Shown piece by piece: positions 1 to 6,600 of a stretch of DNA of 8,841 bases. The translations under genes were made by a program, and so were the position numbers. The notes beneath the pieces were generated by a model. That model was not told the DNA's origin and ran no database searches. It worked only from the letters and a program-made list of their open reading frames with translations. Positions within the stretch are counted from its first letter, which is position 1, and each line of letters begins with the position of its first letter. Location: positions 1 through 8,841 of the forward strand of contig CANPXI010000124.1 in the NCBI GenBank assembly GCA_947585885.1, given 5' to 3'. Source of the stretch: an uncultured Bacilli bacterium (GTDB lineage: Bacteria > Bacillota_I > Bacilli_A > RF39 > UBA660).

Positions 1-62
1 TCTCTATCTTTTGTGTTTTATTTTTTTACATTATTTATTTTTATTTTGCGGAGAACTTTCTT

Positions 63-71
63 ATTATATCA
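63..71 (-). promoter_or_regulatory. Extended -10 (TGATATAAT) right after the terminator
   Basis: On the minus strand TGATATAAT matches the extended -10 consensus TGnTATAAT exactly and follows the terminator T run. No convincing -35 is visible because that space is the terminator stem. It could start a transcript leaving the window on the left. The remaining bases 1-62 hold nothing else I can support. Confidence 0.25.
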
Positions 72-108
72 AAAAAAAGATGATGCATTTTATATTTTGC
101 ATCATCTT
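71..108 (-). terminator. Intrinsic terminator ending the minus-strand unit
   Basis: A perfect 11-bp stem (77-87 paired with 98-108; AAGATGATGCA/TGCATCATCTT) with a 10-base loop. On the minus strand it is followed directly by a T run (the A run at 71-78, the last two bases of which belong to the stem). The stem begins inside the last stop codon of the split regulator gene. It marks the end of transcription for the whole gene set. Confidence 0.9.
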
Positions 109-313
109 ATTTAAGTTTTATGTTAAGATTTTTATTAAATTTAAACTCCAAATATGTTTTTACTAAACAACTTTTTTTAATCTTTTGCAAAGTGTTTCTA
201 CTTATTTCTAATATTTCGCTTATTTCATCTTCAGTACTATTTGCAAAGAAAGTATTTACAAAATAATATGCTTCTTTATAAGTTAATTTATATGATAAAC
301 TTATTATACTGTT
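107..313 (-). pseudogene. HTH-containing C-terminal part of the same regulator, beyond the stop
   Basis: This is 68 sense codons in the same frame as the preceding 108-codon piece, from just after its TAA to a second TAA at 107-109. The translation contains KLTYKEAYYFVNTFF, then STEDEISEILEISRNTLQKI and KKSCLVKTYLEF, a sigma-70 region-4-like helix-turn-helix (coordinates about 164-238) of the kind seen at the end of small phage late regulators. The segment has no ATG and no ribosome binding site, so it is unlikely to be translated alone. The final stop overlaps the terminator stem, as expected for the natural end of the transcribed gene. A nonsense mutation, a sequencing error, or readthrough would all explain it. 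Family assignment is by eye. Confidence 0.6.
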
Positions 314-640
314 TTAGAAATCTTTTGACCAAATTTCTTTATCTAATTTGTTCGTTATAAAATTACTTATTTTATCATTTATTTGTGTATTTTTTGAAAT
401 AAAGTTTTCACCATAGTGAGGTGTGATATTTATACTATCAATATTATTAAAAGTAAACATAAATTTAGAATCATTAAAATTATTAAAATAATGTGTCAAA
501 TCTTTTCTTAAATTCGTGTAGTAATATTCATTAATTAAATCGCTACTTAGTAAATCTAAATAATTGTTTTGTTCTCTCGCTACTTTTATTATTTTATCTG
601 GTAATTCTAAAAATAATTCTAATGTTAATTCTTTTATCAT
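314..640 (-). CDS. N-terminal part of a phage-type late regulator / sigma-like protein, cut by in-frame TAA
   Basis: A 108-residue frame with the ATG at 638-640 and GAGGG (650-654) 9 bases upstream. On its own it shows no recognisable domain: an acidic/Asn-rich, helix-prone sequence with NNYLDLLSSDL and YGENFISKNTQ. It ends in TAA at 314-316, but the same frame stays open for 68 more codons that carry a clear helix-turn-helix segment (see 107-313). I therefore read this as the front of a 177-codon gene, similar in size and layout to small phage late regulators (ArpU/RinA-like) or to TcdR/UviA-type sigma factors. As it stands the product lacks the DNA-binding part. A candidate promoter of its own lies at 670-698. 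Confidence 0.7.
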   Translation of the reverse strand: MIKELTLELFLELPDKIIKVAREQNNYLDLLSSDLINEYYYTNLRKDLTHYFNNFNDSKFMFTFNNIDSINITPHYGENFISKNTQINDKISNFITNKLDKEIWSKDF

Positions 641-669
641 TCTTCTTAACCCTCGTTTTTTTGACTTAT

Positions 670-698
670 ATCTTAATATGGTTTTACAATTTAGTCAA
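670..698 (-). promoter_or_regulatory. Candidate sigma-A-type promoter for the regulator gene
   Basis: Read on the minus strand: TTGACT (693-698, overlapping the holin stop), a 17-base spacer, then TAAGAT (670-675). The -35 box matches 5 of 6 and the -10 box 4 of 6. Transcription would start near 663, just ahead of the GAGGG and ATG of the split regulator gene. This is the only gap over 40 bases in the unit. AT-rich DNA yields such matches by chance, so support is moderate. Confidence 0.35.
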
Positions 699-1087
699 TC
701 ATTTTTTTCATATTCTTTTAGTTTATTAAATATATCAAATAATTTATTAGGTAATGGTAAATTCATAAGTGCCCAATTTTCTAAAATTGAAATTGCCTCA
801 TTTGATATGAAAAAATATATTACTAATGTTCTTACTGCATCATTATCTAAAATTATTTTATCAATTATAGTTGATAAAATAATTATTAGTATATATCCTA
901 TTTTTTTTATTATTCCTTTTAAGCCAATTCTACTATCTAATTCTTTTTTATATATTGCTTTACAAATTCCAGTTATATAGTCAATTATCATAAATATTAA
1001 TAAAGTTATAAGTAGTGAATCTAATCCTCCTAATAAATAAGTTAGAAGACTTAATATTCCGTTAGATATTAATGCAATTTTTTTCAT
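695..1087 (-). CDS. Phage holin, TcdE / phage_holin_4 type
   Basis: A 130-residue very hydrophobic protein with about four membrane segments (about 5-20, 22-44, 62-80, 83-102) and a charged C-terminus (KLKEYEKND). The pattern of the toxin secretion/phage lysis holin family is visible: MIIDYITGICKA with a membrane-embedded Asp, a basic DSRIGLKGIIKK loop, and SNEAISILEN in the last segment. Such holins open the cytoplasmic membrane for endolysin or, as with C. difficile TcdE, for large toxins without signal peptides. The ATG (1085-1087) follows AAGAGGTGA (1092-1100), which contains the TGA of the endolysin, so the two genes are only 4 bases apart and probably translationally coupled. It ends in TGA at 695-697. 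Confidence 0.92.
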   Translation of the reverse strand: MKKIALISNGILSLLTYLLGGLDSLLITLLIFMIIDYITGICKAIYKKELDSRIGLKGIIKKIGYILIIILSTIIDKIILDNDAVRTLVIYFFISNEAISILENWALMNLPLPNKLFDIFNKLKEYEKND

Positions 1088-1091
1088 TTAG

Positions 1092-1919
1092 TCACCTCTT
1101 TATTGTTAATTTTTGTCCTGGTATTATTAAGTTTGGATTAGACCCTATTACATTTTCATTATCTTTGTATATTTTTTGCCAAGTTGTATTATATTTATTT
1201 GCTATATCCCAAAGAGTATCACCGCTTTTAACTATATATGTAATATTGTTATCTGCATTCTTTGTTTTAAAATTAGGTATATATATTACTTGACCAGTTA
1301 TAATAAGATTAGGATTTTCTATATTATTATATTTTGCTAGTTCTTGATATGTCGTATTATATAAAGAGGCGATAGCACTTAATGTATCGCCTCTTTTAAC
1401 TATATATTTTATATCATTAGTATTAGTAATTTCTGTATTAATAATATCACCATAATTTGGAATTATTTTCTTACCTAATAAATAATCCTTAGGATCTACC
1501 CATTGATTATTTACTTCTACTCCGAAGTGTAAATGTGGACCAGTTGCATAACCAGTTGCACCTTTTACTCCTAAAAGTTCTCCTTTTTTTACTATATCAC
1601 CCGCTTTGACTTTTATGCTACCATATTTCATATGATAGTAAACGGTATATATATTATTTCCATGATATAAAATTACATGGTTACCACTACCATAGGTAGT
1701 GGTATAACCATTTATGTTATTTCTTATTCCTGTTACTTTACCAGTAGCTGCGGCTACAATATTAGTACCAGAAGTCATATCTATTCCATTGTGAAAATTA
1801 CTATCATATTTTTTAGTAACATCATTATAAAATGTTCTATTACCAAAGTCAGATGTAATATATGAATAATCCAGTCCTTCAAAAGGACTGGATTTAATAT
1901 TTTTTAATGTATAACCCAT
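1092..1919 (-). CDS. M23 peptidoglycan endopeptidase with two LysM domains (endolysin-like)
   Basis: A 275-residue cell-wall hydrolase. Residues about 15-150 form an M23 (LytM/lysostaphin-type) zinc endopeptidase, which cuts peptide cross-bridges in peptidoglycan. By analogy with LytM, H43 and D47 (HNGID) and H131 of the HLH motif bind zinc, while H96 (YYH) and H129 are catalytic; all are intact. LysM domains at about 171-215 (YIVKRGDTLSAIA) and 227-274 (YIVKSGDTLWDIA) bind the glycan. The start is the ATG at 1917-1919, with a perfect AGGAGG at 1927-1932 seven bases upstream; a longer frame from 1970 would overlap the preceding gene and has no such site. No signal peptide or membrane segment is visible, so exit probably depends on the holin 4 bases downstream, as for a phage endolysin. 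The gene holds three strong hairpins and uses more C-ending codons than its neighbours. Confidence 0.95.
   Translation of the reverse strand: MGYTLKNIKSSPFEGLDYSYITSDFGNRTFYNDVTKKYDSNFHNGIDMTSGTNIVAAATGKVTGIRNNINGYTTTYGSGNHVILYHGNNIYTVYYHMKYGSIKVKAGDIVKKGELLGVKGATGYATGPHLHFGVEVNNQWVDPKDYLLGKKIIPNYGDIINTEITNTNDIKYIVKRGDTLSAIASLYNTTYQELAKYNNIENPNLIITGQVIYIPNFKTKNADNNITYIVKSGDTLWDIANKYNTTWQKIYKDNENVIGSNPNLIIPGQKLTIKR
1363..1396 (-). repeat. 12-bp perfect inverted repeat in the first LysM coding region
   Basis: Arms 1363-1374 and 1385-1396 (AAAGAGGCGATA/TATCGCCTCTTT) are perfect complements with a 10-base loop. They cover codons 175-186, the conserved GDTLSAIA part of LysM 1. GGC, ATC and GCC codons lie in the stem. 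Confidence 0.85.
1682..1704 (-). repeat. 10-bp perfect inverted repeat in the M23 domain coding region
   Basis: Arms 1682-1691 and 1695-1704 (TACCACTACC/GGTAGTGGTA) surround a 3-base loop. The stem can extend by 5 bp (1677-1681 with 1707-1711) across a 2-base bulge. It covers codons 72-80, between the zinc motif HNGID and the YYH motif. Confidence 0.8.
1868..1894 (-). repeat. 12-bp perfect inverted repeat just inside the endolysin gene
   Basis: Arms 1868-1879 and 1883-1894 (AATCCAGTCCTT/AAGGACTGGATT) are perfect complements around a 3-base loop, spanning codons 9-18. In the mRNA the hairpin starts 25 bases after the A of AUG, within reach of an initiating ribosome. No T run follows, so it is not a standard terminator. 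The stem contains TCC and CTG, codons that appear rare in this AT-rich window. Confidence 0.85.
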
Positions 1920-1926
1920 TTTATTA

Positions 1927-1932
1927 CCTCCT
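1927..1932 (-). promoter_or_regulatory. Ribosome binding site deciding the endolysin start
   Basis: A perfect AGGAGG on the minus strand, 7 bases before the ATG at 1917-1919. It rules out the longer in-frame start at 1970, which would overlap the preceding gene. Confidence 0.9.
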
Positions 1933-1935
1933 ATT

Positions 1936-2547
1936 TTAATTATTTGAATTTTTTTCTTTAAATTTTTCATAATCTTCTTTTATTCCAAAAAAGATGTTAG
2001 GATTTTTTTCTTTTAGAAATGATTTAAAGTTTTCTTCTTTATTTTTAAAAAATGTAATTTTAAATTTTTTTCCATTTTTTAAATATAATGTTAACTTATA
2101 ACCAATTTGTGACATTTTTTCAATAGGAATTGATACACACCCTTCTACTATAATAATATCTTTATAATATATTTTTTCAAACTGTTCTATGTTAAATAAA
2201 TAATTTTCAGTTATATAATTTTTATCATATATAAATTTTCTATTTGCTAATTCTTTTTCTAATCTATTTCTGTCTTTTAGTGATAAATTATTTATATTAT
2301 TTTTAATTCTGTTAATTTTTTTTATGTGCTTTATTATCTCATATATAGATAAAGTTAAAAATGAACTAAGAAAAAATACATCATTATAAAATACTAATAT
2401 AGAAAAGGTTAAGTCAAATATAAAAAGTTTTATCACATAATGAGTATAGTATTTTATATAATTATCAAAAGTAAAATCTACTTTTTTATGATAATTTGTA
2501 AAAATACATAAAATAGTAAGTATTATTACCATTATATAAAAATTCAT
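1936..2547 (-). CDS. Membrane-anchored protein with PH-like C-terminal part, candidate immunity protein
   Basis: A 203-residue protein with three likely membrane segments (about 3-17, 38-54, 57-75), a basic/coiled linker (76-100) and a cytosolic-looking beta-rich part (103-203). That part contains KLTLYLKNGKKFKITFF and KNPNIFFG, a pattern I associate with small bacterial PH-like membrane proteins found beside polymorphic toxins; the match is by eye only. I chose the ATG at 2545-2547. AAGGAAGTG (2557-2565), nearly the full anti-16S complement, lies 9 bases upstream, whereas a longer frame would need a GTG inside that binding site. It sits between the Rhs/immunity block and the lysis genes, 16 bases before the endolysin. 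It could be a second immunity protein or part of the lysis block, such as an accessory membrane protein. Confidence 0.8.
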   Translation of the reverse strand: MNFYIMVIILTILCIFTNYHKKVDFTFDNYIKYYTHYVIKLFIFDLTFSILVFYNDVFFLSSFLTLSIYEIIKHIKKINRIKNNINNLSLKDRNRLEKELANRKFIYDKNYITENYLFNIEQFEKIYYKDIIIVEGCVSIPIEKMSQIGYKLTLYLKNGKKFKITFFKNKEENFKSFLKEKNPNIFFGIKEDYEKFKEKNSNN

Positions 2548-2556
2548 AAAGATAAT

Positions 2557-2565
2557 CACTTCCTT
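2557..2565 (-). promoter_or_regulatory. Ribosome binding site deciding the start of the 203-residue protein
   Basis: AAGGAAGTG differs at one base from the full anti-16S complement AAGGAGGTG and lies 9 bases before the ATG at 2545-2547. The in-frame GTG is part of this site and so is unlikely to be the start. Confidence 0.75.
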
Positions 2566-2580
2566 AATAAGTTAATATAG

Positions 2581-2790
2581 TTACTTAGTAAAACCTATTT
2601 TTATATGACCTCCAAAAACTACATGTAATGAAAATTCTATTCCAATGAACTTTTCATTATTTGAATAATTTAAACCAATTCCAAAATCATCAATTGTAGC
2701 ATCTAAAAAAGAAATTATTCTGTATAGAATACAGTAGCAAAAGTTGGTATGGGTATAAATACCCTTATTATTGTTATAATTTGACTCCAT
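2581..2790 (-). CDS. Overlapping 69-codon frame: frameshifted tail or orphan fragment
   Basis: This frame overlaps the last 76 bases of the 316-residue membrane protein and continues 134 bases past its stop. The part beyond the overlap looks like real protein: DATIDDFGIGLNYS, then FIGIEFSLHVVFGGHIKIGF, alternating strands rich in Gly and hydrophobic residues. Its own ATG (2788-2790) follows a TGA immediately upstream and has only a weak AGG six bases away. Three readings are possible: a small gene of its own; the true C-terminus of the membrane protein, separated by a -1 frameshift; or the remnant of a displaced Rhs tip between two immunity genes. I favour the last two. The next gene starts 33 bases downstream. 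Confidence 0.35.
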   Translation of the reverse strand: MESNYNNNKGIYTHTNFCYCILYRIISFLDATIDDFGIGLNYSNNEKFIGIEFSLHVVFGGHIKIGFTK

Positions 2791-3665
2791 TCAAAACCTA
2801 AATATACATATAAAGTAATTCCTAGAAGTATAAGTCCTATTAAACGCATAATAATAAACTTTTTACTAAATTTTATTTTTTTATCTTTAATTGGTTTTCT
2901 TCTTATTGTATTTTTTTCTATAGTACATTCTTCTATATTTACTTCCATAACTTTAGAAAAATTTTTTAATATTTTTTTATATCCTACTATTCCTACAGTA
3001 TCATTTTGTTTATATATATATAATTCTTTATCTTCTAGTGATATACCAGTTGGTAAATATATTGCTTTTTTTACTTGTAATATATCCATAAAAATATGTT
3101 TATTAAATTCTTCATTTCTTTTATCCACTATTACTAATGGAACTAAGTGAAATTCTGAAATTCCAAATAATTTATTATATTTATCTACTATACTATCTAT
3201 TATTGGATTTATAATATCATAATCTTTTTCTTCTAATACTTTAGTTCTTATTATTATAAAAATTTCTCTAATATCAAAATATGTTTTTTTAGAATATATA
3301 TATACTTCTATATCGTTTTCTAATTTATTACTAGATTCTAAAGTATATTCATTTTTTATTAATTTATCTTGTAAATCTTTAAGTATTTTTGAATATGAAC
3401 TTGTTTTAAGTTTATGTTTATATGTATCTGCTTTTTTTGTTTTAGTTAAAACGATAGTTCCAGTTGGAAAAGTTGCAAAAAACATAAACAAAAATCCAAA
3501 AAACATACATAAACCAAATAGAATTAAAAAAATATTTTCTGGTAATCTTATTATATATTTGTCAATTAAATCTAAAGTAATCGGTGATGTAAGAAATATT
3601 GCCACAAAAAAACCACCTATAACTAAAAACGTTTTTACAATTTTTTCTAAAGTTTTTACTGTCAT
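2715..3665 (-). CDS. Membrane protein after Rhs gene, candidate immunity protein
   Basis: A 316-residue protein of no family I recognise. Hydrophobic segments at about 14-36 and 43-66 form an N-terminal hairpin. A charged soluble region of about 200 residues follows (70-268), then another hydrophobic segment at about 270-290 and a weaker one at 296-313. The ATG at 3663-3665 is well supported: TAGGAG (3673-3678) lies 7 bases upstream and includes the Rhs stop codon, so translation is probably coupled to Rhs. A membrane protein directly after an Rhs tip is the usual place for a cognate immunity protein, and a membrane location would suit a tip that acts at the membrane, but this is inference. 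The extreme C-terminus is doubtful: another frame takes over at about 2790-2715, so a -1 frameshift could have truncated the protein. Confidence 0.85.
   Translation of the reverse strand: MTVKTLEKIVKTFLVIGGFFVAIFLTSPITLDLIDKYIIRLPENIFLILFGLCMFFGFLFMFFATFPTGTIVLTKTKKADTYKHKLKTSSYSKILKDLQDKLIKNEYTLESSNKLENDIEVYIYSKKTYFDIREIFIIIRTKVLEEKDYDIINPIIDSIVDKYNKLFGISEFHLVPLVIVDKRNEEFNKHIFMDILQVKKAIYLPTGISLEDKELYIYKQNDTVGIVGYKKILKNFSKVMEVNIEECTIEKNTIRRKPIKDKKIKFSKKFIIMRLIGLILLGITLYVYLGFEWSQIITIIRVFIPIPTFATVFYTE
2720..2764 (-). repeat. Two adjacent short palindromes at the frame overlap
   Basis: CTGTAT-AGA-ATACAG (2720-2734) and GGGTAT-AA-ATACCC (2751-2764) lie 16 bases apart and share a GTAT/ATAC core. 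Both fall inside the overlap between the end of the 316-residue gene and the 69-codon frame. In RNA they would form two small hairpins, the second followed at a distance by a T-rich stretch. They could be an operator, a weak attenuator or a recombination scar. Confidence 0.5.
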
Positions 3666-3675
3666 AATTATTCTC

Positions 3676-6600
3676 CTATCTTATTATTGGATATAACATG
3701 GGAAGTTTAATATTGTATGTTTCATTTAATTGTCTAACTCCGGTCATAATATCATTAAGTAAGTTTTGTGCAATATCACTTATACTAGCGTTTATACCAA
3801 ATGCTTGAGCATGCTTTCCTGTGAAAGATGTTAAAAATTTTTTAGGTTTTGCTCCTCTAATTTTTGCTTTAAATGCAATATCTCCTACTTTTCCTGAAAC
3901 ATAGGCAGTAGCTGTACTATAAACTGTTTCCTCAACTACATTTACAATTGAATTTTTAATATTCGTTTTATTTACTGATTTTGCTTTAGAAGAATTATTT
4001 AAAGATGCCAATCTACTATTTGAATATGAAGTTACTTCATTAACTATTTTTTCTGTTGCTGTACTAGCAGCAGCTACTAATACTAATCCTAAATCAAATG
4101 AAAATAGAAGACCTGCTACTGCACCACCTGCCATTGCACCTAATACACCTTCTGATAGCTTTTTTCCTGTTGCATAATTACTAGCAACTTTAGTAATACC
4201 TCCTAATATAGCGCCACCAAACGCACAAGCAAAATGCCGCCAATCACCTTCATCATCTTTTCTTGTAAGTGGATTGTTTCCACAATATAAGTAAGTATTA
4301 GTTCCTAAATAGCCGTTATATAATTGTGCATCTATACTAATAAACCTACCCCATTCTGGATTATAATATCTAGAGTTTAAGTAATATAGTTTAGTTTCTT
4401 CATCATAATAATAACTTCTGTATCTAAATGGATTTATTATTGCTATGTTGTTTTTATCAGTTATTTCATTATTTTGATTATCTTTTATAGATATTATATT
4501 ACCATATGAATCATATGTATATGTTGCTATTTGTTCATAATTAGAGTTATAAATACCTATGATATCATTTTGGAAATTCTTTTTGTAGTAATATAATTCA
4601 TTGTTATATTTAAATCCTATTAGATTGTCATTGTTGTCATGTATATATTCTATCATATAATTAGGGTTTTCTTCAAGTTTTATTATTGTATCTTCAAGTA
4701 AATATTTTGTTTCTACTCCATTTATTACTTTAGATAATCTTATTCCATTTATATCATACGTATAATTTATTTCTAAATCATCTTTTATGTATTTAGATAA
4801 TTCTCTACCATTTTTCCAAGTAAGATTAATATTACCAATTGTTAATGGATTACCTATATTATCATATGTTATAGAATTATCATTAAACTTAGTTAATTGA
4901 TCTTCCCAATTTGAATTAGTATATTCAAATGTATCTGTTTTTAACAAATCATTATTTAGATTATATGTTTTCTTTTCTGTTATATTACCTTCAGAATTAT
5001 ATACGTATTCATATATCAAATTATTTTGATAGTCTTTAGCTAGTACTAATTCATTAATATTATCATATTCATAATCATTGATAACTTCATCATTTAAGTA
5101 TATTCTAATAATGTTATATAAATCATCATATCTATATTCATATTTATCATTATCTATTTTCATTGATTTTAATATAAATGATGTTTTATTACCATTAGTT
5201 ATATATTCATATTCTACTTTTAAATTGTTATTTATATTTGTACTAATTAATCTGCCTAGATAATCATAATTATAGTTGTATTCTATATCATTTAACTTTA
5301 TTTTAGTAATAGAATCGTCATTGTTATATTCAAAAATAATATTTTGAAATGGAATATAATTTTTAGAATATTCTTTATTAGTAATATTATTATTTATATC
5401 ATATGTATATTTTATAAGTAAATTATTAAATATATAATCACTTATTCTATGAGATACGTCATATATATATTTATGTTCTTCATTGTCTGATATAATTTTT
5501 GATATGTTACCTAAGTTATCATAATGGTAAGTATATGTTTTATTTTCTTTTTTGACTTTATATAACCTATTTAAGATATCATATTCATAATTAATTTCAG
5601 CATTATTACCATATTCTTTCTTAATTAATTCTCCATTATTTTCTTCATAAGTATTAGATAATAATAATTGATTATTTATTTTAGTTTCTTTTAAATTTAA
5701 AAAGTCATCATAACTAAATTCATAATTTTTATTACCACTTTGTATATTAGTTAACAAATTTTGTTCATTATAAGTATAATATATTTCTTTATTATTATTT
5801 GTCACTTTTATTGGTAATTCTTTTTCATTATATTCCATATATGTAGTTATACCCTTTGCGTTTGTTATTGAATTTGTTAATCCTGTTTTATTATCTATAT
5901 CATATTTTGTTTCTTTTCCTAGTGCATCTACTACTTTTGTAATAAATTTACCATCTTCAGTGTAATAAGATTTACTCTCTATATAATTATTTAATTCAAT
6001 ATCTTCTATATAAAATTGCGTTTCATATTTTGATTCATCTCTTTCATCAGTTTTAAGTGTGTTTTCATTATCTACTAAATTTTTTGTTATATCATCATTT
6101 AATATAAATGAATAACTACCATTTTCATTTGATTTTATAATGAATAATGAACCATCATTATCATATGATAAACCTATATTTGAATCATAAACTTTTAATT
6201 CTAAATTACCAATTTTTATTTTGTATGACTCTTCTTTTATGTTTTCAAATTTAAATGTTGCTTTGTTACATTCGTCTTCAGTGAATTTGAATAATCCTTC
6301 ATTTTTTTCATAATACAAATATTTATCTGTACCTTTACTTCTAATATGATAATTATGATTTTCTAATATTATATTATCTATAAGTGTATTTTTTATTATT
6401 GTTTTATTTGGGTTATTAAAATTATCATATTTTATTTGATTAGATATTCCACTATCACTTATACCATTTATGGTCCTATCAGTTATTTTATTATCATATT
6501 CAAATTTGAAACTGTTTCCTTTTGGAGAGAATGAACTTATTAATTGATTATTAGTGTCATAATTAAATGAACTACTATTATTATCAAGACCGTTTGCTTT

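Noticed and set aside
661..698. TTGACT/AGTCAA inverted repeat flanking the regulator gap
   Set aside because: Only 6 bp with 26 bases between the arms; too weak to call an operator in AT-rich DNA.
695..1094. Mycoplasma-type code (TGA as Trp)
   Set aside because: Two genes end in TGA at sensible places, and all Trp codons across the 5-kb Rhs frame are TGG; a TGA-Trp organism this AT-rich would use TGA mostly.
1539..1560. Ten-base direct repeat ACCAGTTGCA, twice, 2 bases apart
   Set aside because: It encodes the natural GATGYATG sequence before the HLH motif of M23 enzymes, so protein sequence explains it.
564..1865. Plus-strand open frames at 564-980, 1072-1293 and 1677-1865
   Set aside because: They are antisense to the regulator, holin and endolysin genes, whose protein families are recognisable. 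They have no ribosome binding sites and resemble hydrophobic shadow translations.
1092..1970. Longer endolysin start at 1970
   Set aside because: It overlaps the previous gene by 35 bases and lacks a good binding site, while the ATG at 1919 has a perfect AGGAGG at the right distance.
5078..5263. Plus-strand open frame inside the Rhs gene
   Set aside because: It is antisense to continuous YD repeats, and its Ser/Tyr/Ile-rich sequence is simply the complement of Asn/Asp/Tyr codons.
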